Below are positions 21,101 to 30,066 of a DNA stretch of 64,000 nucleotides, in pieces. Within the stretch, counting starts at the first letter, position 1, and each line of letters starts with the position of its first letter. The notes below the pieces were generated by a model. It was not told the DNA's origin. It worked only from the letters and a program-made list of their open reading frames with translations, and searched no databases. This DNA is from Cellulomonas sp. P24. Lineage in GTDB: Bacteria > Actinomycetota > Actinomycetes > Actinomycetales > Cellulomonadaceae. Location of the stretch: the NCBI RefSeq assembly GCF_024704385.1, contig NZ_JAJDFX010000002.1, positions 3,596,001-3,660,000 of the forward strand, in the 5' to 3' direction. A program made the position numbers and the translations under genes.

Positions 21101-22012
21101 TTCCCGAGCGCCGATGCGAGAGCGGCGATGTTCGCGGACATCCACGAGACGTAGTCCTTCCCCTGCGGCAGGGTCTCGGTCACCGGGACGACCGGGATCC
21201 CCGCGCTGGTGGCGGCGTCGAGCACCGCAGTGGTCTGGGGCCCGACGGCCTGCTCGTTGTACACCAGGGCGGCGACGTCGTGCTGGCTGAACAGCGCGAG
21301 GGTCTGCTGCATGACCGCGGGGGGGGACGTCGGACTGGGCCTCGACGGCGGAGGAGAACCCCGTCGGTGTCTTGTCCACGAGGCCCGCGGCGTCGAGCAG
21401 GTACACCGGGACGGGCTCGGTGATCGCGACCCCGGCGCCGGCGTGCGCCGCCTTGACCGCGTCGAGCTGCTGCTGCAGGCCGGCGACCTTCTCGGTGAAG
21501 GCCGCGGCGTTCGCCGAGAACGTGTCCGCGCGGGACGGATCGACGGTGCTCAGCGCCTTCGCGATCGCGGTCGCAACCTTGTCGACGGAGGGGAAGTCGT
21601 ACCAGACGTGCTCGTTGAGCTGGCCGTCGACGGCGGTCTTCCCCGAGACCGTGACGGCGTCGACGACCGTCGCCTTGGTGCCGCTCGCGGCGATCATGGT
21701 GCCGACGAAGTCGTCGTAGCCGCCGCCGTTCTCGATCACCACGGCTGCCTTCGAGATCGCCAGCTCGGTCTGCGCGTTGGCCTCGTACGAGTGCGGGTCG
21801 GCGTTCGGGTCGCTGATGATCGAGGTGACGGTCACCGCGTTGCCACCGATGCTCTGGGCGACGTCGCCCCACACGTTGGTCGAGGCGACGACGGCGATCG
21901 TGCCGCCCGGTGTCGAGGAGGGGGTCGTGCCGGTGGAGGAGCATGCGCCGAGCGAGAGCAGGACGATCAGGCCCGTGAGCACCGGCACTGTCGTTCGGGG
22001 GGCGAGCCGCAT
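21097..22012 (-). CDS. znuA: Zinc/manganese-binding lipoprotein (frameshifted)
   Basis: The reading frame starts at ATG 22012 after an AAAGG ribosome binding site. It has a lipoprotein signal ending LSLGAC and the metal-site motifs DPHSYEAN and NEHVWYD. It breaks at an 8-G run (21319-21326). Beyond the break the correct frame reads MQQTLALFSQHDVAALVYNE and ends ALASALGK at 21097. Removing one base gives exactly 305 codons. As sequenced, the product loses its C-terminal lobe and the importer would lack a working binding protein. No His-rich loop is present, so Zn versus Mn is not settled by sequence. Confidence 0.88.
21319..21326 (-). other. Frameshift site in znuA (8-base G/C run)
   Basis: Eight consecutive G on the plus strand (C on the coding strand). 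The expected coding is V-P-P-A-V-M with seven C. One extra base throws the frame, which then stays open by chance into the ATPase gene. Confidence 0.8.
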
Positions 22013-22073
22013 GGGGAGAGACCTTTCGATCGGAGTCGGTGCTGGAGGGCGCGGCATCGTCGCCGTCAGATGC

Positions 22074-22094
22074 TAACGATAGCAGTTCTCATTA
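22074..22094 (-). promoter_or_regulatory. Fur/Zur-type operator upstream of znuACB
   Basis: A 21-base imperfect palindrome whose coding-strand ends read TAATGAGAA and TATCGTTA, in an otherwise very GC-rich stretch. It lies 62 bases before the znuA start. Fur-family boxes have this size and AT-rich form, and genes of this transporter type are normally repressed by Zur (zinc) or Mur/MntR (manganese). Confidence 0.6.
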
Positions 22095-22224
22095 GCGACG
22101 TCCATTCGTGCCTCCGGTGTCCGCGCCTCCCGCCGGCGACCCGAGGAGGTTCGCCACCCCGGTAACCTGACCTGTCAGCCCACGGCACCCAGCCGCGGGG
22201 CACCGCACCCAGGAGTGATCACCC

Positions 22225-23610
22225 GTGGCCGCACCGTCTCGTCTCGACTCCGTCATCTCTCTCGCCAAGCGCCGTGGCTTCGTCTTCCCGTCGGGGGAGA
22301 TCTACGGCGGCACGCGGTCGGCATGGGACTACGGACCGCTCGGTGTCGAGCTCAAGGAGAACATCAAGAAGCAGTGGTGGCGCACCATGGTCACCAGCCG
22401 CGAGGACATCGTCGGGCTCGACTCGTCGGTGATCCTGCCGAGGCAGGTCTGGGTCGCCTCGGGTCACGTCGGCGTCTTCACCGACCCGCTGACCGAGTGC
22501 CTCAGCTGCCACAAGCGGTTCCGTGAGGACCAGATGCTCGAGGAGTTCGAGGAGAAGAAGGGCCGCGCCCCCGAGGGTGGTCTCGCGGAGATCGCGTGCC
22601 CCAACTGCGGCACCCGCGGGAAGTGGACCGAGCCGCGCGACTTCAACATGATGCTCAAGACGTACCTCGGCCCGGTCGAGGACGAGTCCGGCCTGCACTA
22701 CCTGCGGCCGGAGACCGCGCAGGGCATCTTCGTGAACTTCGCCAACGTCGTCACGACGAGCCGCAAGAAGCCGCCGTTCGGCATCGGCCAGATCGGCAAG
22801 TCGTTCCGCAACGAGATCACCCCGGGGAACTTCATCTTCCGGACGCGCGAGTTCGAGCAGATGGAGATGGAGTTCTTCGTCGAGCCCGGCACCGACGAGG
22901 ACTGGCACCAGTACTGGATCGACACCCGGACCGCCTGGTACACGGACCTGGGCATCTCCGCCGAGAACCTGCGGCACTACGAGCACCCGAAGGAGAAGCT
23001 CTCGCACTACTCGAAGCGCACCGTCGACATCGAGTACCGCTTCGGTTTCCAGGGCAGCGAGTGGGGCGAGCTCGAGGGCATCGCGAACCGCACCGACTTC
23101 GACCTCACGACCCACTCGACGCACTCGGGTGCCGACCTGTCGTACTTCGACCAGGCCAAGAACGAGCGCTGGGTGCCGTACGTGATCGAGCCGGCCGCCG
23201 GCCTGACCCGCTCCCTGATGGCGTTCCTCGTGGAGTCCTACACCGAGGACGAGGCCCCGAACACCAAGGGTGGGGTCGACGTCCGGACGGTGCTCAAGCT
23301 CGACCCGCGGCTGTCACCGGTGAAGGCCGCGGTCCTCCCGCTGTCGCGCAACGAGCAGCTCTCCCCGAAGGCGCGCGACCTCGCCGCCGAGCTGCGCCGG
23401 GCATGGAACGTCGACTTCGACGACGCCGGGGCGATCGGGCGTCGGTACCGCCGCCAGGACGAGATCGGCACGCCGTTCTGCATCACCGTCGACTTCGACA
23501 CCCTGGACGACCAGGCCGTGACGATCCGCCACCGTGACGACATGTCGCAGGAGCGCGTCGCCCTCGACCAGGTCTCCGGCTACCTCGCCGCCCGCCTGAT
23601 CGGCGCCTGA
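22225..23610 (+). CDS. glyS: Glycyl-tRNA synthetase (dimeric class II)
   Basis: Protein of 461 residues from GTG 22225 with AGGAG 9 bases upstream. It belongs to the single-subunit dimeric type (often also called glyQS), not the alpha2-beta2 type. Motif 2 is [25 protein letters not shown] near residue 195. A Cys4 zinc site (CLSC...CPNC) lies near residues 90-130. The C-terminal anticodon-binding domain includes [20 protein letters not shown]. It charges tRNA-Gly in the cytoplasm. A -10-like TAACCT at 22163-22168 may be its promoter. Confidence 0.97.
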   Translation: MAAPSRLDSVISLAKRRGFVFPSGEIYGGTRSAWDYGPLGVELKENIKKQWWRTMVTSREDIVGLDSSVILPRQVWVASGHVGVFTDPLTECLSCHKRFREDQMLEEFEEKKGRAPEGGLAEIACPNCGTRGKWTEPRDFNMMLKTYLGPVEDESGLHYLRPETAQGIFVNFANVVTTSRKKPPFGIGQIGKSFRNEITPGNFIFRTREFEQMEMEFFVEPGTDEDWHQYWIDTRTAWYTDLGISAENLRHYEHPKEKLSHYSKRTVDIEYRFGFQGSEWGELEGIANRTDFDLTTHSTHSGADLSYFDQAKNERWVPYVIEPAAGLTRSLMAFLVESYTEDEAPNTKGGVDVRTVLKLDPRLSPVKAAVLPLSRNEQLSPKARDLAAELRRAWNVDFDDAGAIGRRYRRQDEIGTPFCITVDFDTLDDQAVTIRHRDDMSQERVALDQVSGYLAARLIGA

Positions 23611-23622
23611 CCCCCGTTCCCT

Positions 23623-23689
23623 CCCGTCAAGTGGAGCGATGTGCAGCGACACGCCGGGGCGTGTCGCGCACATCGCTCCACTTGACGGG
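23623..23689. terminator. Very long hairpin between glyS and the YibE/F gene
   Basis: The left arm begins CCCGTCAAGTGGAGCGATGT and the right arm ends in its complement. About 32 base pairs form with one unpaired A and a loop of about 3 G. It lies between convergent genes (glyS ends 23610, YibE/F ends 23713). It can act as a bidirectional terminator, but it is far longer and more exact than a terminator needs, like a dispersed palindromic repeat. Confidence 0.75.
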
Positions 23690-23712
23690 GCTCGGACGGC
23701 ACGGGGTGCTTG

Positions 23713-24951
23713 TCAGTGGTGGGCGTGGGACAGGGGCTCGGCCACGCGGTGGCGTCGGCGGGTGCTGACCGGCTCGGACGTCGCCACGAGCGTCGCGATC
23801 GCGGTCGTGAGCGGGATCGCGAGGACCAGGCCGATCGAGCCGACGAGCGTGCGGACGATCTCCTCGGCGAACTGGCCGCTCGTCAGTGTCTGCACCAGGG
23901 AGAGCCGGTAGACCTGCACCAGCAGCAGGATCGGGAGCGACGCCCCGGCATAGGCGAACGCGATCGTGTAGACCGTCGAGGCGATGTGGTCCCGCCCGAT
24001 CCGCATCGCGCGCGAGAACAGCACGCGTCTGCTCGCCTCCGGCGCCGACGACCGCAGCTCCCACACCGCCGAGGCCTGCGTGATCGTGACGTCGTTGAGG
24101 ACACCGAGCCCCGCGAGCACCACGCCGCACAGGAACAGCCCGCGCAGCTGGTCCGCGCCGTCGGCCCCGATCATGGTGGCGAGCCGGTAGGAGTCCTCCG
24201 AGCTGACCCCCGTCACGTGGGCGGCGCTCGCGGCGATCACTCCGAGCCCGGCCGTGACCGCCAGACCGGCGACCGTCCCGACGAGCGCCGTTGAGCTGCG
24301 CCGCGAGAAGCCGTGCGCGAGGTACAGCACCGCGTACATGATCACGGTGGACCCGACGAGACCGACCAGCAGCGGGTTCTCGCCCGCCAGCAACCCGGGC
24401 AGGATGAACGTCCCGACGACGCCGAAGGCGATCGCCAGCCCGACCAGGGCGCGCAGGCCGCGCATGCGCGCGACGGCGATCGTGACGGCCGCGAAGGCGA
24501 GGGCGAGGGTCGCGAGCGGGAACGACCGCGCGAAGTCGTGCCACGCCCACACCTCGGGGTCCTGCCCCGACGCCGGGTAGTGCTCCACGACGATCGAGGT
24601 CCCGCGCGGCACGTCCTGCGCCGTGAGCATCGCGGTGGCCCAGATCGCGATCGGACGGCCGGTCGCCGGACCGCTCGTGACCGTCGCGTGCACGCGCAGG
24701 CACGGGACGGTCGTCGGGATCGTGCCGTCGGGCAGGCGGTTCTCGGTGGTGCCGGTGCAGCTCGACTCCTCGGTCGAGGTCACCTCCGCCGTCGGGTAGG
24801 TGACACCGACCTCGGTGATCTCGCGTGCGGCGGCCCGTGGCGCCCCGGGCCAGAGCGCCACCATGCCGATCAGAGCCGCGATGCCGACGGGGACGAGGAC
24901 GGCCGCAAGCACCACGGTCGACCGTGCTGCGGTACCACTGCCGAGGCGCAT
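23713..24951 (-). CDS. YibE/F family membrane protein
   Basis: Protein of 412 residues from ATG 24951. One N-terminal membrane helix is followed by an outside domain of about 120 residues with a Cys pair (SSCTG...VPCLRV), then seven or eight helices in the C-terminal half (NPLLVGLVGSTVIMYAVLYLAHGFS and following). YibE/F proteins are conserved membrane proteins of unsettled function, proposed as transporters. The gene is convergent with glyS and divergent from the ABC ATPase at 25115; the gap (24952-25114) shows no clear operator. Confidence 0.85.
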   Translation of the reverse strand: MRLGSGTAARSTVVLAAVLVPVGIAALIGMVALWPGAPRAAAREITEVGVTYPTAEVTSTEESSCTGTTENRLPDGTIPTTVPCLRVHATVTSGPATGRPIAIWATAMLTAQDVPRGTSIVVEHYPASGQDPEVWAWHDFARSFPLATLALAFAAVTIAVARMRGLRALVGLAIAFGVVGTFILPGLLAGENPLLVGLVGSTVIMYAVLYLAHGFSRRSSTALVGTVAGLAVTAGLGVIAASAAHVTGVSSEDSYRLATMIGADGADQLRGLFLCGVVLAGLGVLNDVTITQASAVWELRSSAPEASRRVLFSRAMRIGRDHIASTVYTIAFAYAGASLPILLLVQVYRLSLVQTLTSGQFAEEIVRTLVGSIGLVLAIPLTTAIATLVATSEPVSTRRRHRVAEPLSHAHH

Positions 24952-25114
24952 AGCACCAGATTGTGCCGGTACCGGTTGAGTGCTCGGTGCACGCCCGCTC
25001 GGCATCCCGTGGTGCCGGGTGCGCGAGCTGCCGGGAGCGGCATGACAGATGTCATGCCAGGTCGATGACGGTCGCCCGGCGTCGACCAGCCGCGCACGCG
25101 ACAGGATCGCTGCC

Positions 25115-26065
25115 ATGACCACCACGCTGCCGGCACCTGCCGGACTCACCACCACGGAGCGCGCGATCGACCTGCGCGGCCTGACCAAGACCTTCGGCCC
25201 CGTGCGGGCCGTCGACGGCCTGGACCTCCAGGTCGAGGCCGGCGAGGTCCTCGCGTTCCTCGGCCCGAACGGTGCGGGCAAGACCACGACGATCGACATG
25301 CTCCTCGGCTTCTCCCAGCCGGACAGCGGCACCGCGCGGATCTTCGGCCTCGAACCGCGCGAGGCGATCGCCGCGGGGAAGGTCTCCGCCGTCCTCCAGA
25401 GCGGTGGTCTCCTCAAGGACCTCACGGTCGAGGAGACCATCCGGCTCACCGCCTCGCTGTTCGCTGTCGCCCGACCGGTCGACGAGGTCCTCGAACGTGC
25501 CGGGATCGCCTCGATCGGGGACCGCCGGGTCGGCTCGTGCTCCGGGGGCCAGCAGCAGCGGCTGCGGTTCGCGCTCGCCCTCCTCCCGGACCCCGACCTT
25601 CTCGTCCTCGACGAGCCGACGACCGGCATGGACGTCGAGGGGCGCCGTGAGTTCTGGTCGGCGATCCGTGCCGACGCCGCTCGCGGCCGCACGATCGTCT
25701 TCGCGACGCACTACCTCGAGGAGGCCGACGCGTACGCGGACCGGGTGGTACTCGTCCGGCACGGCCAGGTCGTCGCCGACGGCACCTCGGCGCAGGTCAA
25801 GAACCTCGCGGCCGGTCGGGTCGTCTCCGCGAGGATCCCGGGCGCACGGCCCGAGCAGCTCGCCTCGGTTCCGGGCGTCGACCGGGCCGAGGTCCGGGGC
25901 GAGCGGGTGCTGCTGCAGACACGTGACTCGGACGCCGTCGCCCGGTACCTCTTGACCACCACGGACGCGACCGACCTCGAGATCGGGGGCCTCGGTCTCG
26001 AGGATGCGTTCATCGCCCTCACCTCGGACCGCACGACCACCTCGACCCCTGACGGGAGCCTGTGA
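25115..26065 (+). CDS. ABC exporter ATP-binding protein (DrrA-like)
   Basis: Protein of 316 residues from ATG 25115. Walker A is GPNGAGKTT, the Q-loop is VLQSGG, the signature reads CSGGQQQRL, Walker B is LLVLDEPTTGMD and the H-loop FATHYLEEAD. The C-terminal ~80 residues form the extension seen in drug and lipid exporters. The stop overlaps the permease start. The histidine kinase and response regulator follow, so this is likely a stress- or antibiotic-responsive exporter; the substrate is not visible. Confidence 0.92.
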   Translation: MTTTLPAPAGLTTTERAIDLRGLTKTFGPVRAVDGLDLQVEAGEVLAFLGPNGAGKTTTIDMLLGFSQPDSGTARIFGLEPREAIAAGKVSAVLQSGGLLKDLTVEETIRLTASLFAVARPVDEVLERAGIASIGDRRVGSCSGGQQQRLRFALALLPDPDLLVLDEPTTGMDVEGRREFWSAIRADAARGRTIVFATHYLEEADAYADRVVLVRHGQVVADGTSAQVKNLAAGRVVSARIPGARPEQLASVPGVDRAEVRGERVLLQTRDSDAVARYLLTTTDATDLEIGGLGLEDAFIALTSDRTTTSTPDGSL

Positions 26066-26871
26066 TGAGCACGACCCTGAGTACCCCAACCGCCCCGGCA
26101 CCCGAGGCGGCGCGAGCCACCGGGCTCCGTCGGCACGGCGGCGTGAACGCCACGTTCCTGGGCATCGAGCTGCGACGACTGCTCCGCAACCGCCGCACGG
26201 TCATCTTCACGCTGATCATGCCGCCGATGTTCTTCCTCATCTTCGGCACCTCCGGGAGCTACCGCACGACGTCGGCCGGCAACGGCAACGTCACGGCGTA
26301 CGTGATGATCTCGATGGCACTGTACGGTGCGATGCTCGCGACGACGAGCGGCGGTGCGATGGTCTCGGTCGAACGCGCCCAGGGCTGGAGCCGCCAGCTC
26401 CGGCTGACGCCGCTGCGACCGTCGGCGTACATCGCGATCAAGGTGTCGATCGCGATGGTGCTGGGGCTCGCGTCGGTCGTCGTCGTCTACCTCGTCGGGC
26501 TCGCCGAGGGCGCTCAGGCCGACGTGTCCGTGTGGATCGTCACGGGCCTGACCGCCTGGATCGGCTCGATCGTGTTCGCCGCGTTCGGCCTGTTCATGGG
26601 CTACCTGCTCGCGGCCGAGAACGTCATGCAGCTGCTCGGGCCCGCACTCGCGGTCCTCTCGTTCGCCGGCGGGCTGTTCGTCCCGCTCGGGGACGGGGTC
26701 TTCGCGACGATCGGCAAGGTCACACCGTTGTACGGCCTCGCGGAGCTCGTCCGGGCACCCCTGGTCGGCACCGGCGTGACGTTCACGTCGGTCGCCAACG
26801 TGGTCGTGTGGGCGGCGGTCTTCGGGGCGGGCGCCGTGTGGCGGTTCCGGCACGACACCGCCCGGGTGTGA
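26065..26871 (+). CDS. ABC-2 type exporter permease
   Basis: Protein of 268 residues. ATG 26065 overlaps the ATPase stop (GTGATG); a GTG at 26062 is an alternative adding one residue. Six membrane helices fit the ABC-2 pattern, beginning TVIFTLIMPPMFFLIFGTS, and the loop GWSRQLRLTPLRPSAYI is typical of DrrB/NatB-type permeases. It works with the ATPase upstream. Confidence 0.9.
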   Translation: MSTTLSTPTAPAPEAARATGLRRHGGVNATFLGIELRRLLRNRRTVIFTLIMPPMFFLIFGTSGSYRTTSAGNGNVTAYVMISMALYGAMLATTSGGAMVSVERAQGWSRQLRLTPLRPSAYIAIKVSIAMVLGLASVVVVYLVGLAEGAQADVSVWIVTGLTAWIGSIVFAAFGLFMGYLLAAENVMQLLGPALAVLSFAGGLFVPLGDGVFATIGKVTPLYGLAELVRAPLVGTGVTFTSVANVVVWAAVFGAGAVWRFRHDTARV

Positions 26872-26915
26872 CCCACTCCGGCCCAGGGCTCCGGGCGGGC
26901 GCTACGGTGAACGCC

Positions 26916-28055
26916 GTGAGCACCCGTCGGGAGCCCGATGCCGCGTTCGTGGCCGGTCGTACGCGGTGGACCCGCCACCTCGGTCCGCTGTTCGCGGCGA
27001 TCTGGCTCGTGTACCTCAGCTACCCGTGGTCGGCCGCATGGTCGACGGCCCCCGGTCTCGCGCGTACGGTCTCGCTGCTGAGCGTCGTCGGCTTCGCTGC
27101 GGTGTTCCTCGCGGGCTTCTACCGGGTGCGCAGTCGCCGGCTCCGCGGAGCGGATGCCCCGCGCGACCGGGAGACGTGGCTCGTGCTGGCGGTCGAGGCC
27201 GCTCTCGTCGTGGGGATGAGCCTGGCCGCGCGCGAGGAGGCCCTCGCCGGCCTGGTGTTCATCGCGGTGTCGAGCGTGTTCTTCCTCGCGGTGCGTCAGG
27301 CGGTGCTCGTCGTCGCGGTGATGGTGGTCGCGAGTGAGGTGCTCCCGCGGCACCTGCGCGGCTGGACGCCGATCGACAGCCTCGGGCTGCAGATCGTCCT
27401 CGCGTCGGTCGCGGTGTTCGGGGTCACCCAGGTGATGGCCCGGAACGTCGACCTGGCCCGCGCGCGGACCGAGCTCGCGGATCTGGCGGTCGCCCGCGAG
27501 CGGGAACGGATGGCCCGCGACGTGCACGACATCCTCGGGCACTCGCTCACGGTGATCACGATCAAGGCCGAGCTGGCGGGCCGCCTGCTGCCGGGCGACC
27601 CGGAGCGTGCCGCGCGCGAGATCGCCGACGTCGAGTCCCTCGCCCGGGCTGCGCTCGTGGACGTGCGGGCGACCGTGTCGGGCTTCCGTGAGGTGAGCCT
27701 CGCGAACGAGCTCGCGTCGGCTCGTGTCGCGCTCGAGGCTGCGGGGGTCGACGCCCACCTCCCGTCGGCCGCGGACGACGTCCCCGAGGACCTGCGCGAG
27801 CTGTTCGCGTGGACCGTCCGTGAGGGGACGACGAACGTGGTGCGCCATGCGGCGGCCCGGACGTGCGAGATCACGCTCACGCCGTCGGGCGTGCGGGTCA
27901 GCGACGACGGTGTCGGCCCGGACGGACGGACGACGGGAGGGAACGGGCTCGTCGGGCTCCGCGAGCGCGCGGCCGCCGCCGGTGCGCGGGTCGTGCTCGG
28001 CCGCTCCGCCTCGGGTGGGTTCGAGCTGTGCGTCGAGCGAGGGGACGACCGATGA
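26916..28055 (+). CDS. Sensor histidine kinase (HisKA_3/NarL type)
   Basis: Protein of 379 residues from GTG 26916. About five membrane helices occupy residues 24-170. The dimerisation box RERERMARDVHDILGHSLTVI carries phospho-His 204, and the ATPase domain has TTNVVRHAAA, VSDDGVGPDG and GLVGLRERA. A -10-like TACGGT at 26903-26908 lies 7 bases before the GTG, so the mRNA may be leaderless and transcribed apart from the exporter. Its stop overlaps the response regulator start. The layout resembles DesK-like and other membrane-stress kinases; the signal is unknown. Confidence 0.92.
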   Translation: MSTRREPDAAFVAGRTRWTRHLGPLFAAIWLVYLSYPWSAAWSTAPGLARTVSLLSVVGFAAVFLAGFYRVRSRRLRGADAPRDRETWLVLAVEAALVVGMSLAAREEALAGLVFIAVSSVFFLAVRQAVLVVAVMVVASEVLPRHLRGWTPIDSLGLQIVLASVAVFGVTQVMARNVDLARARTELADLAVARERERMARDVHDILGHSLTVITIKAELAGRLLPGDPERAAREIADVESLARAALVDVRATVSGFREVSLANELASARVALEAAGVDAHLPSAADDVPEDLRELFAWTVREGTTNVVRHAAARTCEITLTPSGVRVSDDGVGPDGRTTGGNGLVGLRERAAAAGARVVLGRSASGGFELCVERGDDR

Positions 28056-28672
28056 GCGACACGATCCGGCTGCTCCTCGCCGACGACCAGGCACTCGTCC
28101 GGGGTGCGCTCGCCGCGCTCCTCGAGCTCGAGGCGGACCTCGAGGTCGTGTGCCAGGTGGGTCGCGGGGACGAGGTCGTGGCGGCCGCCCGCGAGCACCG
28201 ACCGGACGTGGCGCTGCTCGACGTGGAGATGCCGGGGCTCGACGGGATCGCCGCGGCGCGGGAGCTCCGGGCGGCCGTGCCCTCGTGCCGTGTGCTCGTC
28301 GTGACGACCTTCGGGCGGCCGGGGTACGTCAGACGCGCGCTCGAGGCGGGTGCGTCGGGCTTCGTGGTGAAGGACACCCCGGCGGCCCAGCTCGCCGATG
28401 CCGTCCGGCGGGTCGCCGCCGGGCTGCGGGTCGTGGACCCGACCCTGGCGGTCGAGTCGCTCGTCGCCGGCGCGAGCCCGCTGACCGAGCGCGAGCAGGA
28501 CGTCCTGCGCGCCGCGGCCGACGGGGGGACGGTCGCCGACATCGCGCGGGCGACGCTCGTGTCCGAGGGGACCGCGCGCAACTACCTCTCGGCCGCGATG
28601 GGGAAGACCGGCGCCCGCACGAGGGCGGAGGCGGTGCGCATCGCGCGTGAGAACGGGTGGCTGCTCGGCTGA
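28052..28672 (+). CDS. Response regulator (NarL/LuxR family)
   Basis: Protein of 206 residues. Receiver domain: acidic pair D11-D12, phospho-acceptor D57 in ALLDVEMPGLDG, switch Thr in VVTTFG and Lys in VVKDTP. The C-terminal LuxR-type helix-turn-helix begins SPLTEREQDVLRAAADGGTV. ATG 28052 overlaps the kinase stop (ATGA). The partner is the adjacent kinase, and the likely target is the ABC exporter upstream. Confidence 0.94.
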   Translation: MSDTIRLLLADDQALVRGALAALLELEADLEVVCQVGRGDEVVAAAREHRPDVALLDVEMPGLDGIAAARELRAAVPSCRVLVVTTFGRPGYVRRALEAGASGFVVKDTPAAQLADAVRRVAAGLRVVDPTLAVESLVAGASPLTEREQDVLRAAADGGTVADIARATLVSEGTARNYLSAAMGKTGARTRAEAVRIARENGWLLG

Positions 28673-28776
28673 CGCGCCCGCGACGACGGCGGGGGCCGCG
28701 CACAGGGGCCTGCCGGGGCCGGGTGCGCCCGGACCTGTTCGGGGAGTGCCTCCGGGCGTGGGGGGAGAATGGCGCG

Positions 28777-29967
28777 GTGACGACAGCGACCTCGCTCCCC
28801 GACCCCGCGACGACGGCCGGTCGTGTGCTCCCGCCGTTGCGGATCGGTCCGCTGACGATCGACACCCCGGTGGTCCTCGCGCCGATGGCGGGCGTGACGA
28901 ACGCCGCGTTCCGGCGTCTGTGCCGGGAGTCGGGTGCCGGGCTGTACGTCGCCGAGATGGTGACCTCGCGCGCGCTGGTCGAGCGCGGCGAGGAGTCGAT
29001 GCGGATCATCTCCCACGAGCCCGACGAGAAGCCGCGGTCGGTGCAGGTGTACGGCGTCGACCCGGCGACGGTCGGTGCGGCGGTCCGGCTGATCGCGAGC
29101 GAGGACCGGGCCGACCACGTCGACCTCAACTTCGGGTGCCCGGTCCCCAAGGTGACGCGCAAGGGCGGCGGGGCGGTGCTCCCGTGGAAGCGGGACCTGT
29201 TCACGTCGATCGTGCGGGCGGCCGTCGACGCCGCGGCGCCGTACGGCGTGCCGGTCACGGTGAAGATGCGCAAGGGGATCGACGAGGAGCACCTCACCTA
29301 TCTCGAGGCCGGTCTGATCGCGCAGGACGTCGGCGTGGCGGCGGTCGCGCTGCATGCGCGGACCGCGGCCGACTACTACTCGGGTCACGCGGACTGGGAG
29401 GCCATCGCGCGGCTCAAGGAGACGGTGACCGAGATCCCGGTGCTCGGCAACGGTGACATCTGGTCGGCCGAGGACGCGCTCGCGATGGTGGCGCAGACCG
29501 GTTGCGACGGTGTCGTCGTCGGGCGGGGCTGCCAGGGGCGCCCGTGGCTGTTCGCCGACCTCGCGGCGGCGTTCGCGGGGTCCGACGCGCGCGTGCGCCC
29601 GGGGCTGCGGCACGTCGCCGGCGTCGTGCACCGGCACGCCGAGCTGATGGTCCAGCACATCGGCGAGGAGTCGCGGGCGCTGCGCGAGATGCGCAAGCAC
29701 ATGGCGTGGTACTTCAAGGGCTACGTGGTCGGCGGTGAGCTCCGCGCGGCCCTGGGGCTGGTCTCGAGCCTCGCCGAGCTCGAGGACCTGCTCGCGCGGC
29801 TCGACCTCGACCAGCCGTACCCGGGTGCTGCGGCCGAGGGTCAGCGGGGCCGGGCCGGGTCGCCCAAGCGGCCGGCCCTCCCGGAGGGGTGGCTCGACTC
29901 GCGTGAGCTGTCCGAGGAGTTCCGGGTGGCTCTGCACGAGGCGGAGCTGAGCGTCTCCGGGGGCTGA
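28777..29967 (+). CDS. dusB: tRNA-dihydrouridine synthase
   Basis: Protein of 396 residues from GTG 28777. The FMN-binding TIM barrel begins VVLAPMAGVTNAAFRRLCRE, the NFGCPVPKVTRKGGGAVL loop holds the catalytic Cys, and KMRKGI, HARTAADYYSG and GNGDIWSAEDA follow. It reduces uridines in tRNA D-loops with NADPH. GAGAAT at 28765-28770 lies 6 bases before the GTG, so translation may be leaderless. The open frame extends upstream to 28657 over the response regulator end, without conservation. Confidence 0.94.
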   Translation: MTTATSLPDPATTAGRVLPPLRIGPLTIDTPVVLAPMAGVTNAAFRRLCRESGAGLYVAEMVTSRALVERGEESMRIISHEPDEKPRSVQVYGVDPATVGAAVRLIASEDRADHVDLNFGCPVPKVTRKGGGAVLPWKRDLFTSIVRAAVDAAAPYGVPVTVKMRKGIDEEHLTYLEAGLIAQDVGVAAVALHARTAADYYSGHADWEAIARLKETVTEIPVLGNGDIWSAEDALAMVAQTGCDGVVVGRGCQGRPWLFADLAAAFAGSDARVRPGLRHVAGVVHRHAELMVQHIGEESRALREMRKHMAWYFKGYVVGGELRAALGLVSSLAELEDLLARLDLDQPYPGAAAEGQRGRAGSPKRPALPEGWLDSRELSEEFRVALHEAELSVSGG

Positions 29968-30008
29968 GGATCTCGCCGTCGGGCTCCGACGATCGTCTCG
30001 CCCGCCGG

Positions 30009-30034
30009 GCTGCAAGTTTCTGTACGCTTGCAGC
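30009..30034 (+). promoter_or_regulatory. Inverted repeat at the alpha-amylase promoter (candidate MalR operator)
   Basis: GCTGCAAG and CTTGCAGC flank a 10-base spacer. The spacer includes TACGCT (30023-30028), a fair -10 hexamer, so a bound repressor would cover the promoter. The TGCAAG/CTTGCA element also makes up the palindrome before malE, which supports one shared LacI-type regulator. Confidence 0.6.
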
Positions 30035-30066
30035 GCGGTCAACGGCGACGACGGTAGGAGGAGCTG

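Noticed and set aside
20258-22057. Possible natural fusion of metal-binding protein and ABC ATPase in one frame
   Set aside because: The join passes through nonsense created by the 8-G run; a correct C-terminal lobe of the binding protein and a GTGA start for the ATPase both exist at the normal places.
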